Shown here: positions 18,160 to 27,376 of the stretch, in pieces
Layout of the letters: each line of letters starts with the position of its first letter
How positions within the stretch are numbered: position 1 is the stretch's first letter
Origin: Lachnospiraceae bacterium
GTDB taxonomy: Bacteria > Bacillota > Clostridia > Lachnospirales > Lachnospiraceae
NCBI GenBank assembly: GCA_009774175.1
Contig: VSNG01000001.1
Location: 1-64,000, forward strand
Length of the DNA: 64,000 bases
Direction of reading: 5' to 3'
Translations under genes and position numbers: made by a program
Notes under the pieces: model-generated
Told to the model about the DNA's origin: nothing
Database searches by the model: none
Seen by the model: only the letters and a program-made list of their open reading frames with translations

Positions 18160-18942
18160 ATGGCAATTCCTGTAAAGCTTGAGGTGTTCGAGGGACCGCT
18201 GGATCTGCTCCTGCACCTGATTGATAAGAATAAAGTGGATATTTACGATATCCCCATTGTGGAGATTACGGAGCAGTATCTGGATTACATCAGGCAGATG
18301 GAGACTGAGGATATGAACGTCATGAGCGAATTCCTGGTGATGGCGGCCACCCTGATAGACATCAAGTGCAAAATGCTTCTTCCAAAGGAAGTAAACGGGG
18401 AGGGGGAGGAGGAAGACCCCCGTGCCGAACTGGTAGAAAAGCTGCTGGAATACAAAATGTGCAAGTATATGTCCTATGAGCTGAGGGACCGCATGGTGGA
18501 CGCAGAGAGAAATCTCTATAAGCGGCCAACCCTTCCGCCAGAGGTGGCGGATTACAGACAGCCTGTTGATTATGAGGAGCTGATCGGCGATATGACCCTG
18601 AACAGGCTGCATGAGATATTCAAGCAGATGATGAAGCGGCAGGAGGACAAGATTGATCCGGTCAGAAGTACCTTTGGGAAAATTGAAAAGGATGAGATTG
18701 ACCTTGATTTGAAGACTACCTATGTGGAGGCCTATGTGCGCAGCCATAAAACATTCAGCTTTCGAAGGCTTTTGGAGAAGCAGCACAGCAAGATGGAGGT
18801 CATTGTGACCTTTCTGGTGATTCTGGAAATGATAAAGACAGGGCGGATCGGCATCGAGCAGGAGGATACGTTTTCGGATATCATTATCACGGCGAGGGAA
18901 ACGGCTGACGAGGGGCCGTTGCAGCTGACGAGCGTCAGTTGA
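18160..18942 (+). CDS. scpA: Segregation and condensation protein A
   Basis: Kleisin subunit of the SMC-ScpAB condensin that organises and separates chromosomes. The 260-residue protein begins with the typical KLEVFEGPLDLLLHLIDKNK block and carries the PRAELVEKLLEYK segment and a C-terminal winged-helix region with SFRRLLEKQHSKMEVIVTFL. The AGAGAGGACAGGCT ribosome binding region precedes the ATG. It is followed after ten bases by scpB, its partner, as in most Firmicutes. Confidence 0.96.
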   Translation: MAIPVKLEVFEGPLDLLLHLIDKNKVDIYDIPIVEITEQYLDYIRQMETEDMNVMSEFLVMAATLIDIKCKMLLPKEVNGEGEEEDPRAELVEKLLEYKMCKYMSYELRDRMVDAERNLYKRPTLPPEVADYRQPVDYEELIGDMTLNRLHEIFKQMMKRQEDKIDPVRSTFGKIEKDEIDLDLKTTYVEAYVRSHKTFSFRRLLEKQHSKMEVIVTFLVILEMIKTGRIGIEQEDTFSDIIITARETADEGPLQLTSVS

Positions 18943-18957
18943 TAAGAGGAAATGAAA

Positions 18958-19527
18958 ATGGAAAAAAATAAGGCAAAGGCAGTGCTGGAAGCGATTCTGT
19001 TCACCATGGGCGATTCGGTGGAGATTGACAGACTGGCCGCCGTGATCGAAGAGGATAAAGACACCACGAGGCGGTTTTTGGAGGAGATGGCGGAAGAATA
19101 TCAGAAAGAGGATCGGGGGATCGGTCTTACGACGCTGGATAACGCGGTGCAGATGTGCACCAAAAGCGAATTATACGAGTACCTGATTAAAATTGCCAAA
19201 ACCCCCAGGAAGTTTGTGCTTACGGATACGCTGTTGGAAACCCTTTCCATAATTGCCTACAAACAGCCGATTACGAGGCTGGAGATTGAAAAGGTGAGGG
19301 GCGTAAGCTGCGACCATGCGGTCAACAGACTTCTGGAATTTGACCTGATTACGGAGGTGGGCAGGCTGGATGCGCCGGGGCGCCCCCTGTTGTTTGGCAC
19401 GACGGAGCAGTTCCTTCGGAGCTTTGGGGTGAAATCCATAGAGGATCTGCCGGAGCTTTCCGCGGTGCAGATAGAGGAATTTAAGCAGCAGGCTGAGTCC
19501 GAGGTGGAGATGCAGCTTGATATTTAA
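18958..19527 (+). CDS. scpB: Segregation and condensation protein B
   Basis: Partner of ScpA in the condensin complex; a dimer of tandem winged helices. The 189-residue protein shows the conserved LETLSIIAYKQPITRLEIE segment followed by RGVSCDHAVNRLLEFDLI. Two in-frame ATGs exist, at 18952 and 18958. The second has the better spacing from AGAGGA, so it was chosen. The next gene starts 15 bases after its stop, so the CotH-like gene may be transcribed with it. Confidence 0.95.
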   Translation: MEKNKAKAVLEAILFTMGDSVEIDRLAAVIEEDKDTTRRFLEEMAEEYQKEDRGIGLTTLDNAVQMCTKSELYEYLIKIAKTPRKFVLTDTLLETLSIIAYKQPITRLEIEKVRGVSCDHAVNRLLEFDLITEVGRLDAPGRPLLFGTTEQFLRSFGVKSIEDLPELSAVQIEEFKQQAESEVEMQLDI

Positions 19528-19541
19528 GGAGCAGATGCGGT

Positions 19542-21149
19542 ATGGGATACGGCAAGATAAGACAGAAGCGCTTTCTGCTGGCATTTTGTATCATATGCCT
19601 TTTGGGGCCGCTTCTGGCGGGATGTATCTTTGATGAGACGGGAAGTCTGCGGCTGACCGTTCCGGCAGTCGCCGCCGGAGAAATACAGAAAATGCTGGGC
19701 GAGGGGTTTCGGGAATACGAGGTGAAGCCGGAGCTTTACTTTGACGGACACTCGCTGGCTTATGACAGTGCAGAGGATGTCTATTACATTACCCAGAATA
19801 TGGGAGACGGATTTTTCAGCGGTGTTTTAAAAAGCAGCGAAGGAAGGCTTTACTGGCAAAAGGATCGCTATTTTACTGAATTTGCAGATGCTCTGGCAAA
19901 GGGGCATCTGTTTTCGCTGTACTGCATTGATGAAGATACGAAGAACTGGTGCCGCTACCGTGTGGTTTTTTCCGGTATGCCAATTATGGTGATTGAGACA
20001 CAGGATGGAGGAATGATCAGGGACGATACGTGCGACGGTGAAATGAGGCTTTTTGACCTGAGATTTCCGGGAAGGGAGTATGTGTCCGCTTCCTGCCAGA
20101 CCAATATCAGGGGAGGCACCAGCCGGGGATTTGCCAAGAAAGGATACAAACTGACACTGGATGATAAACAGTCCCTGCTTGGGATGAGGAGGGATGAGGA
20201 TTGGATTCTTGCGGCGCTCTACGATGATCACGGACTGATACATAACAAGTTTTCCTATGATGTGTGGAGGGATATTGCAGGCAGCAACCTGGTCAAAAAG
20301 GACGGCGGCACTACCATGGAGTATGTGGAGCTGTTCTGTAATGACACCTATCTTGGGGTGTACGGGCTGATTGAGCGGATCGACGCGAAGGAACTGTCGT
20401 TGGGGGAAACGGAAGATATTTTATATAAATGTTATGGCCGTGAACTGCCGGAGGAGTCGCTGGACTGGATTCCCGTGCTGGATAAAGCCTATGAGATCAA
20501 ATATCCGGCCGAGGAAGATCTTGCAAACTGGCAGCCGCTGCAGGAATACCTCGAGGTCTTTACGGATAAAGACGGCATTGCAGATTATGAGCAGGCAGTT
20601 TCCCTGCTTAATATGGAGAACGCCGTCGATCACAATCTTTTTATTATGCTGTCCTACGGATGCGACAACAACAGGCGGAAGAACACCTTTTTTCTGGCGG
20701 AGTGGGGAGGAAACGCGAATCCCGGTTATACCATGATCAAAATTCCATGGGACTGCAACGCAACCTGGGGGAATTTCTGGCGGCGGGGCGAGGAATTTAA
20801 TAATACCATTTATGAGCCGGTAAGGATTACGGATCCGAATCTCTGGAGCGAGGATATGAAGGCGCTGTTTTTGTGCCGCCCGGATGAGATCGGAGAATTG
20901 ATGAGAAGGCGCTGGTCTGAGCTTCGCCGTGACATTTTGTCTCAGGAAAGGCTTGTGGCCATGCTGGACGGAGAATTTTCCTATCTGCATGGTTCGGGGG
21001 CCTATGACCGTAATTATCGGTTGTGGCCAAACGGCACCGCGTATTGGGACGATCGCTATATCTATGAATATGTGGAAGGAAGACTGGCATATCTGGACGA
21101 TTATTTTGAAACCCCCTGGCTGGATGAAACGCCGGCTCTTGATTATTAG
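19542..21149 (+). CDS. CotH-like kinase family lipoprotein
   Basis: Protein of the CotH family, whose spore-coat members phosphorylate other coat proteins. The 535-residue protein has a lipoprotein signal (lipobox LAGC, cysteine 28), so here it would sit on the outer face of the membrane or the forespore membrane. The CotH domain contains the NIRGGTSRGFAKKGYKLTL block near 188-206, DWILAALYDDHGLIHNKFSY near 225-244 and the acidic segment IKIPWDCNATWG near 400. These correspond to the family's nucleotide and metal-binding parts, although exact catalytic residues were not verified. AAGGAG precedes the start. It ends 215 bases before the flagellinolysin gene. Confidence 0.85.
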   Translation: MGYGKIRQKRFLLAFCIICLLGPLLAGCIFDETGSLRLTVPAVAAGEIQKMLGEGFREYEVKPELYFDGHSLAYDSAEDVYYITQNMGDGFFSGVLKSSEGRLYWQKDRYFTEFADALAKGHLFSLYCIDEDTKNWCRYRVVFSGMPIMVIETQDGGMIRDDTCDGEMRLFDLRFPGREYVSASCQTNIRGGTSRGFAKKGYKLTLDDKQSLLGMRRDEDWILAALYDDHGLIHNKFSYDVWRDIAGSNLVKKDGGTTMEYVELFCNDTYLGVYGLIERIDAKELSLGETEDILYKCYGRELPEESLDWIPVLDKAYEIKYPAEEDLANWQPLQEYLEVFTDKDGIADYEQAVSLLNMENAVDHNLFIMLSYGCDNNRRKNTFFLAEWGGNANPGYTMIKIPWDCNATWGNFWRRGEEFNNTIYEPVRITDPNLWSEDMKALFLCRPDEIGELMRRRWSELRRDILSQERLVAMLDGEFSYLHGSGAYDRNYRLWPNGTAYWDDRYIYEYVEGRLAYLDDYFETPWLDETPALDY

Positions 21150-21219
21150 CGAAAAATCTCCTTTGTGGAGGCGTCGGTATGGCCGCAGCATAAATCAGTA
21201 CGAAAAGGAAAAATCAGGC

Positions 21220-21247
21220 TAAAGTAAAATACATATTGTGCCGATAT
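21220..21247 (+). promoter_or_regulatory. Sigma-28 (SigD) flagellar promoter
   Basis: TAAA (21220-21223) and GCCGATAT (21240-21247) are separated by 16 bases, an almost exact match to the sigma-28 consensus used for late flagellar genes. It predicts a leader of about 110 bases before the flagellinolysin start codon. Confidence 0.85.
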
Positions 21248-21349
21248 AAACTGTGTAGCTATATATATGGACTAATCACATATTTCCCGGACACTTTTTG
21301 GAATCTGTATGACCGATTTACGGATGATCGCAAGGAGGCGGATTTCGTC

Positions 21350-21359
21350 GGGGGGGGGG
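21350..21359 (+). repeat. G10 homopolymer at the flagellinolysin ribosome binding site
   Basis: Ten consecutive G residues end four bases before the ATG at 21364, where the Shine-Dalgarno sequence should be. A cleaner AAGGAGG (21332-21338) lies 25 bases before the ATG, too far to serve alone. Such tracts change length by slipped-strand mispairing in other bacteria; whether this one does is not shown. Confidence 0.85.
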
Positions 21360-21363
21360 TAAA

Positions 21364-23244
21364 ATGCTCTCAGTACAGACCAATATGCTTGCGGCGAACG
21401 CGAGTCGCCAGCTTGGCATAACGACAAACAAGAATGCCAAAAGTACAGAAAAATTATCTTCCGGTTATCGGATCAATCGCGCCGCAGACGATGCGGCGGG
21501 TCTTTCTATTTCCGAAAAAATGAGAAGACAGGTGAGAGGGCTGACACAGGCTGCGGCAAATGCGCAGGATGGCATTTCCATGGTGCAGATCGGTGAAGGC
21601 GCTTTAAACGAGGTGCATGATATGCTGCAAAGGGCCAATGAGCTTGCCATCAAGGCGGCTACGGGCACTTTACAGGATGGGGATCGTGCGATGATCGACG
21701 CCGAGATCCAGCAGCTCAAGGCGGAGATCGATAAAACTGCGCAAAATACTACGTTTAATGAAATTAAACTTTTTCCGGAGGGAGGACGTTCTCCCATCTC
21801 CACATCCTTTGTGGAGTCAAAGGCTTACGATATTACCTATGATCTTCGGGATGGCTCCGTGATTATTAACGGGGCGCAGGCAGGGCCGGGAGCGGCGGGG
21901 GCGGGACGCGCAACCTCGGCTGTTGAGATTTCCAGCGGCAGCGCTCTTGCGGACATGATTGCCAATGATATTGTGCCAAACGCGGTGAAGCAGATTCTTG
22001 ATGCATTCCCGTCGTTGAAAACGGCGGTGGGAGGCGATACCATAAAGATGTCGCTGGATGTGGCGTATATTGACGGAAAGGACAATACGCTGGCTTATGC
22101 TTCCTTCCGATACAGTCTGGGTGGCGGAAAGCCGATTTCCATGGGAATCCGTGTGGATTCGGCGGACTTTAACGAGGATGATGTAAACGGCACAGGGGAT
22201 CGGGTGGAGGTTTTGAAATCCACGCTTACCCATGAGCTGATGCACTCAGTAATGCAGTATACGCTGACGGACGGGATGAGCGGACGTAAAGGTGAAAAAT
22301 ATCCCATTTGGTTTACGGAAGGAACGGCACAGCTGGCGGGCGGCGGTTTTTCCACCGGCTGGAACGATACGCTGTCCTATTATGCGAATTATCTGACAAG
22401 TGAAAACGACACCAGCCGTGACGGAGATATTGAGAATTATCTTAAAAAATTTACCATGAACGGCAGACCTTATGGCCACGGCTATCTGGGAGCGGCTTAT
22501 TTTGGTTATCTGGCAGGCGGCGGGACAGCCGGGGGAACGGTCAGCGATACGACGATTGCAAATGGAATGGATCGGATTTTTAACGATCTGTTAAACGGTA
22601 AAAGCCTGGATGCGGCGCTTAAGGATAATACGGGGCTGACTACCGCTGATATGAACAGGAAGTTCAGGGACGGAGATGCCGGGCTCACGGAGTTTGTCAG
22701 AAAGCTGGCCTACGAATCAAAGGGCGGCGCGGGCTCTGTGGTGGCGAGCGGGCTGAATGCAGGAGGTTCCTCCCTTTTGGGATCGGGCTTTGATCCGAAT
22801 CAGCCGTTTCAGATTGATCCTTTCCAGGTCAGGGTAGATTACAGCGGCGCGGCATATACGGCGCTGCAGGTGGGTGCAGAACCGGGGATTCATATTGAAT
22901 TTGACCGTTATCAGATGGACTGCAGGGCCATAGGGCTTGAGGATACGAGTGTCAGGACGACAGAAGAGGCGGATCTGGCGATTGAAGGCATCAAACGAGC
23001 CATCGGTTATGTGAGCAATGTGAGAAGCTATTACGGCGCGGTACAGAACCGTCTGGAACATACCATAAGGAATTTGAATAATATTTCGGAAAACACTGCG
23101 GCGGCGGAATCGCGCATCAGGGATACGGATATTGCCGGGGAGATGGTAGTGTATTCCAATGATCAGATTCTGATGCAGGCGGGCGCTTCCATGCTGGCGC
23201 AGGCAAATCAGCATTCACAGATGATCTTGAGTCTGCTGGGATAG
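21364..23244 (+). CDS. Flagellinolysin (flagellin with zinc metallopeptidase insert)
   Basis: Flagellar filament subunit that also carries a proteolytic domain, exposing protease along the filament. The 626-residue protein has complete flagellin ends. The N-terminal D0/D1 (1-140) includes LSSGYRINRAADDAAGLSISEKM, and the C-terminal D1/D0 (about 530-626) ends ASMLAQANQHSQMILSLLG. Between them, replacing the variable region, is a metallopeptidase domain with zinc motif HELMH (290-294) and a downstream glutamate ligand in WFTEG (E319). This layout matches the flagellinolysin class described in Clostridium. It has its own sigma-28 promoter and lies apart from any flagellar assembly genes. The ribosome binding site is a G10 tract, which could make expression variable. 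Confidence 0.93.
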   Translation: MLSVQTNMLAANASRQLGITTNKNAKSTEKLSSGYRINRAADDAAGLSISEKMRRQVRGLTQAAANAQDGISMVQIGEGALNEVHDMLQRANELAIKAATGTLQDGDRAMIDAEIQQLKAEIDKTAQNTTFNEIKLFPEGGRSPISTSFVESKAYDITYDLRDGSVIINGAQAGPGAAGAGRATSAVEISSGSALADMIANDIVPNAVKQILDAFPSLKTAVGGDTIKMSLDVAYIDGKDNTLAYASFRYSLGGGKPISMGIRVDSADFNEDDVNGTGDRVEVLKSTLTHELMHSVMQYTLTDGMSGRKGEKYPIWFTEGTAQLAGGGFSTGWNDTLSYYANYLTSENDTSRDGDIENYLKKFTMNGRPYGHGYLGAAYFGYLAGGGTAGGTVSDTTIANGMDRIFNDLLNGKSLDAALKDNTGLTTADMNRKFRDGDAGLTEFVRKLAYESKGGAGSVVASGLNAGGSSLLGSGFDPNQPFQIDPFQVRVDYSGAAYTALQVGAEPGIHIEFDRYQMDCRAIGLEDTSVRTTEEADLAIEGIKRAIGYVSNVRSYYGAVQNRLEHTIRNLNNISENTAAAESRIRDTDIAGEMVVYSNDQILMQAGASMLAQANQHSQMILSLLG

Positions 23245-23269
23245 GACAGTATGGAAAGGAGCCGGCGGG

Positions 23270-23647
23270 ATGGGTGAGATCAGAAATGTGCAGTGCAGCG
23301 CCTGTGGCGCAACATGGCGCTGTCTGGAGGGAAGCGGCCTTCTGTACGGAAAAAAGGAGAGCATTATCGAAGCCTTTTTGGAATCGGAAAGAGCGGTGGT
23401 TACCGCACAGATTGAAAAGAGCGAAATTCCCGCATACGGTTTTGATTTTCGGCTTACAGTCTGTAATCACTGCCATAATGTGGTGGCGGTTCCGGTGCTG
23501 GTCACGGGGGAAGACGAAACCTACGAGGGACACTGTCCGTTGTGCGGAAAAAAGACGGCAAGTCCGCCGGAAGACCTGGAAAAAGAACCCTGCCCGGTAT
23601 GTAAAATAAAGGCGTTAAAGACAGAGATCGAAGGGCATTGGGACTGA
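23270..23647 (+). CDS. Cysteine-rich zinc-ribbon protein, unknown function
   Basis: I do not recognise this 125-residue protein beyond its metal-binding look. It has four C-x2-C pairs at cysteines 9/12, 65/68, 89/92 and 108/111, enough for two zinc ribbons. No signal peptide or membrane segment is present, so it is probably cytoplasmic. AAAGGAG precedes the ATG at good spacing. It begins 25 bases after the flagellinolysin stop and could be transcribed with it, but no link to filament or protease function can be seen. Confidence 0.7.
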   Translation: MGEIRNVQCSACGATWRCLEGSGLLYGKKESIIEAFLESERAVVTAQIEKSEIPAYGFDFRLTVCNHCHNVVAVPVLVTGEDETYEGHCPLCGKKTASPPEDLEKEPCPVCKIKALKTEIEGHWD

Positions 23648-23736
23648 GCGGTTTTGGCAGGGGATGAGCAAACCTGTCATAGGTAGACGGCGGGTGCGCA
23701 TATATTAGACTAACGGAGAATTGCCGGGGCCTTATT

Positions 23737-25017
23737 ATGCGTATTATAAAGGATCATAAAATCAGGATAAAGAAAAAATACAGGGTGACTGCCGTGATTG
23801 TGGCAGCCGCCCTGCTTTGTGTAAAGGGACTTGTTTCCGGGCAGGTATGCCTGCCGTCGTCTGTCCGGGCAGAGGAGAGAGGCGCAGAGCAGGAATTACA
23901 GCTCTATGCCCAGGCGGCGGTTCTCATGGACGCGGATTCGGGACGGGTACTCTATGGGAAAAACCCGGAGGAAAAGCTGCCAATGGCCAGCACCACCAAG
24001 ATCATGACCTGTATTCTTGCCTTGGAATACGGAGATATGGAGCAGATAGTGGAGGCTTCTTCCTATGCGGCCGGGATGCCGAAGGTAAAGCTGTATGTAA
24101 AGGAAGGAGAAAAATACCGTTTGAGGGATTTGCTGTATTCTCTGATGCTGGAGTCCCACAATGATTCTGCGGTGGTAGTTGCGGAGGCGGTGGGAGGCAG
24201 TGTGGAGAAATTTGCCGCCATGATGAATCAGAAGGCCAGAGATATCGGGTGTTATGATACTTATTTCATTACGCCAAACGGACTGGATGCAAAGGTGAAC
24301 GAGAACGGGAAGGTACATTCCACCACGGCGGCGGATCTGGCCAAAATAATGGCCTATTGTGTGACGGATTCGCCAAAAAAGGAAGAGTTTTTGGAGATTA
24401 CCCGCACGCAGAGCTATGATTTTACGAACGCGGACGGGACAAGGAGCTTTCACTGCAGCAATCATAACGCTTTTCTGGGTATGATGGAGGAGGCGCTGTC
24501 TGGAAAGACGGGTTTTACAAATAACGCAGGTTATTGTTATGTGGGAGCCGTGGAGAGCGAGGGGCGGATTTTTACCGTGGCGCTTTTGGCCTGCGGCTGG
24601 CCGAATAACAGAAGCTATAAATGGAGCGACATGAAAGAGCTGGCCGCTTACGGTATGGAACGGTATCAGTATCAGGATATTTATGAGGAGCAGACCTTTG
24701 CGGATATTCCGGTGCGAAACGGCATTGCGGAAGAAGCAGGGACGCCCTTTGAGGAGGCCAGCGTATCAGTTTCTCTTAATAAGGAAGAAGAAGGACTGCG
24801 GGTTCTTCTTTGCAAAGAGGATCAGGTGGAAGTCAAAAGGCAGGTGGAAACTGCGCTGGATGCGCCTGTAGCGGCAGGAGAACAGGTGGGAACGATATCC
24901 TATTATTTAAATGGGGAGCTGATCCGAAGCTACCCTGTCTGTACCGATTCCGGGGCGGAGGAACGAAGCTTCCCATGGGTTCTTAAGTATGTTTCAAAAC
25001 TTATATTTTTTTTGTAA
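23737..25017 (+). CDS. Penicillin-binding D-alanyl-D-alanine carboxypeptidase (second copy)
   Basis: Second S11-type D,D-carboxypeptidase of the window. The 426-residue protein has a signal segment (about 15-35), the catalytic motifs STTK (85-88), SHN (140-142) and KTG (257-259), a C-terminal beta domain, and a short hydrophobic C-terminal end (LKYVSKLIFFL) that may anchor it. SHN in place of SGN is a common variant of the second motif. The layout resembles DacF/DacB types that act during sporulation, but the assignment between vegetative and spore roles is open. It is followed by a 107-base gap before the decarboxylase operon. Confidence 0.9.
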   Translation: MRIIKDHKIRIKKKYRVTAVIVAAALLCVKGLVSGQVCLPSSVRAEERGAEQELQLYAQAAVLMDADSGRVLYGKNPEEKLPMASTTKIMTCILALEYGDMEQIVEASSYAAGMPKVKLYVKEGEKYRLRDLLYSLMLESHNDSAVVVAEAVGGSVEKFAAMMNQKARDIGCYDTYFITPNGLDAKVNENGKVHSTTAADLAKIMAYCVTDSPKKEEFLEITRTQSYDFTNADGTRSFHCSNHNAFLGMMEEALSGKTGFTNNAGYCYVGAVESEGRIFTVALLACGWPNNRSYKWSDMKELAAYGMERYQYQDIYEEQTFADIPVRNGIAEEAGTPFEEASVSVSLNKEEEGLRVLLCKEDQVEVKRQVETALDAPVAAGEQVGTISYYLNGELIRSYPVCTDSGAEERSFPWVLKYVSKLIFFL

Positions 25018-25124
25018 AATCTTCTGGTAGGAAAAGGGATTCTGTGTTATACTACTTTCGTGCGTTATGCACATAAAAGATCATCTTTTATTTTTTTATA
25101 TTATGATAAATGGAGGGCTGAAAA

Positions 25125-26552
25125 ATGAGTACTACTTCTCAAGCGAGTCAAAGAATTAATGCTTTACTCGACGAAAACAGTTTCGTTGAAATCGGCGGTC
25201 TCGTGACAGCGAGAGCCACGGATTTCAATTTGAAACAGACTGAGACTCCGTCTGACGGTGTCGTGACCGGCTACGGTTTGATCGACGGTAATCTCGTGTA
25301 TGTCTACAGCCAGGACGCTTCCGTTCTGAACGGATCCGTGGGCGAGATGCATGCGAAGAAGATCGTCAATATCTACGAGCTGGCAATGAAGATGGGCGCG
25401 CCTGTGATCGGGCTCATCGAATCCGCGGGACTTCGTCTTCAGGAGGCAACCGATGCATTAAACGGATTCGGTGAGATCTACAGAAGTCAGGCGTTGGCTT
25501 CCGGCGTGATTCCGCAGATCACGGCTGTGTTTGGCAGCTGCGGCGGTGGACTTGCCCTGATTCCTGCCATGACAGATTTCGCATTTATGGAGAAGGAGAA
25601 GGCGAAGCTGTTTGTCAATTCTCCCAATGCGCTGGAGGGGAACGAGATTTCCCGCTGCGATACTTCCGCCGCTGCGTTCCAGAGCGAGGAGACAGGCCTG
25701 GTGGATATGGCTGCGGATGAGGCGTCTGTTCTTGCGCAGATCAGACAGCTGGTGTCCATTTTACCTGCTAACAATTCCGATCTGGCATGGACGGACTGCA
25801 CGGACGATTTGAACCGTGCCTGCGCACAGATCACCGGCTGCGTGGGTGATACGGCGATTGCCCTGTCCCAGATCGCAGACGACGGTCTTTTTGTGGAAGT
25901 AAAGCAGGACTATGCAAAGGACATGGTTGCAGGCTTTATCCGCCTGAACGGCGCGACCATCGGCGCGGTTGCAAACCGCACGGAGGTATGCGATGAGAAT
26001 GGCGAGGTAGTCCAGAAATTTGACGCGGCTATTTCTCCCAATGGCGCGGAGAAGGCAGCTGAATTTGTAAACTTCTGCGATGCCTTCGACATCCCGGTGC
26101 TGACGCTCACTAATGTGACGGGCTTTGCAGCAACGACCTGTTCCGAAAAGAGAATGGCCAAAGCGGCAGGCAGGCTTACATATGCCTTTGCCAACGCAAC
26201 CGTTCCCAAGGTGAACGTTATTATTGGTAAGGCATACGGCAGCGCATATGTGGCTATGAACTCCAAGGCAGTGGGCGCGGACATTACAATCGCATGGCCT
26301 GATGCACAGATCGGCATGATGGATGCGAAGCTGGCGGCGAAGATTATCTGCGACGGACAGGGCGCTGATGCGATTGACGCCTGCGCGAAGGAATATGAGG
26401 CGTTACAGAACAATGTGACCAGTGCGGCGAAGAGAGGCTATGTGGATCAGATCGTGGAGCCGGCGGATACGAGAAAGTATGTGATCGGCGCCTTCGAGAT
26501 GCTTTCCTCCAAGGCAGAGGGACGTCCGGAGAAGAAGCACGGTACGGTTTAA
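25125..26552 (+). CDS. mmdA: Carboxyltransferase subunit of the acyl-CoA type (MmdA/12S-like)
   Basis: Carboxyltransferase of the family that moves CO2 between acyl-CoA thioesters such as methylmalonyl-CoA and the biotin on a carrier protein. The 475-residue protein has the crotonase-like double domain, with GLIESAGLRLQEATDALNG near 90-108 and the oxyanion-hole glycines FGSCGGGLAL near 140 in the first half. A matching NVTGFAATT segment is in the second half. It is slightly shorter than the usual 500-520 residues. GGAGG precedes the ATG. It leads an operon with OadG, biotin carrier, OadB and a second carboxyltransferase of a different fold. Acyl-CoA specificity is inferred. Confidence 0.82.
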   Translation: MSTTSQASQRINALLDENSFVEIGGLVTARATDFNLKQTETPSDGVVTGYGLIDGNLVYVYSQDASVLNGSVGEMHAKKIVNIYELAMKMGAPVIGLIESAGLRLQEATDALNGFGEIYRSQALASGVIPQITAVFGSCGGGLALIPAMTDFAFMEKEKAKLFVNSPNALEGNEISRCDTSAAAFQSEETGLVDMAADEASVLAQIRQLVSILPANNSDLAWTDCTDDLNRACAQITGCVGDTAIALSQIADDGLFVEVKQDYAKDMVAGFIRLNGATIGAVANRTEVCDENGEVVQKFDAAISPNGAEKAAEFVNFCDAFDIPVLTLTNVTGFAATTCSEKRMAKAAGRLTYAFANATVPKVNVIIGKAYGSAYVAMNSKAVGADITIAWPDAQIGMMDAKLAAKIICDGQGADAIDACAKEYEALQNNVTSAAKRGYVDQIVEPADTRKYVIGAFEMLSSKAEGRPEKKHGTV

Positions 26553-26630
26553 GGGGCTTCATTTGTTCGTTTTGCAAATATTGTGCCTGCGTTTTTTATG
26601 CGCAGGTTACGGAAAGGCATGTGTGTAAGT

Positions 26631-27356
26631 ATGAAAAAACTATTGGTAATATTAGGAATGATTACCTGTATGGCTACTCTTGCAGCGTGCGGTCAGGAGG
26701 AAGCAACCGCAAACGGCCCGATCAGTACGGAGCAGGCGGTAGATGTCGGCAGCACCATTGTTGAGCAGATGAATATGATCGTAAGCCAGGGCGCTATCGA
26801 GCAGTATGCCGGGAATGATCCCGTTCTTCTGAACGGTTTTCAGGGCTGGGAGAGCGCGCTTGAGGATATCGGCACCTACGAGGGTGTGGACGGCGGTTCC
26901 GTAACTTTTGAAGAGGATGAGGTAATTATCAGAATTAACGTATTAGGTTCCTCTCATAACGCGGAAGTCGAGATCATTCTTGACAGTACGCTGGCAACCT
27001 ACATCGGCATCACAACCAATGTGCATTATTCCATGGGTGAGATCATGTTTAAGGCATTTTTGAATACCGTGATCGGTATGGGTACCGTATTTGTGGTTCT
27101 TATTCTGATCAGCCTGATTATCTCCTGCTTCACGCTGGTATCCAAGTTTGAGGCGAAGCAGAAGAAAGAGGAGCCCGCGCCTGCGGCAGCGCCTGTTGTA
27201 GAGCAGATTGCGGCAAAGGAGGAACTCTCCGACGATACTGAACTTGTGGCGGTTATCGCGGCGGCAGTTGCAGCTTACGAAGGAGCGGCTTCAACAGACG
27301 GTTTCGTGGTGAGATCCATCAGAAAATCTAATAAGAGCAAATGGCAGAATGCCTAA
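26631..27356 (+). CDS. oadG: Sodium-pump decarboxylase gamma subunit (OadG family), lipoprotein form
   Basis: Small assembly and anchor subunit of a sodium-translocating decarboxylase. The 241-residue protein starts with a lipoprotein-like signal (MKKLLVILGM, then LAAC) and an extracellular segment of about 130 residues. One membrane helix follows (about 140-165, MGTVFVVLILISLIISCFTL), then an Ala/Pro-rich cytoplasmic linker typical of OadG. The N-terminal lipidated segment is longer than in the classic Klebsiella subunit, a form common in Clostridia. The ATG at 26631 was chosen by the signal peptide; its ribosome binding site GGAAAGG is somewhat far (13 bases), and 26619 is an alternative. 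Confidence 0.82.
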   Translation: MKKLLVILGMITCMATLAACGQEEATANGPISTEQAVDVGSTIVEQMNMIVSQGAIEQYAGNDPVLLNGFQGWESALEDIGTYEGVDGGSVTFEEDEVIIRINVLGSSHNAEVEIILDSTLATYIGITTNVHYSMGEIMFKAFLNTVIGMGTVFVVLILISLIISCFTLVSKFEAKQKKEEPAPAAAPVVEQIAAKEELSDDTELVAVIAAAVAAYEGAASTDGFVVRSIRKSNKSKWQNA

Positions 27357-27376
27357 GATCATAGGAGGATATGAAG

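Noticed and set aside
21236..21421. Upstream frame of 61 codons covering the G10 tract as a separate gene
   Set aside because: It starts at a TTG inside the promoter and has no family; only its possible joining to flagellin is of interest.
25073..25097. AT-only hairpin with T run before mmdA
   Set aside because: The stem is made of A-T pairs only apart from one G-C, so it is too weak to call an attenuator.
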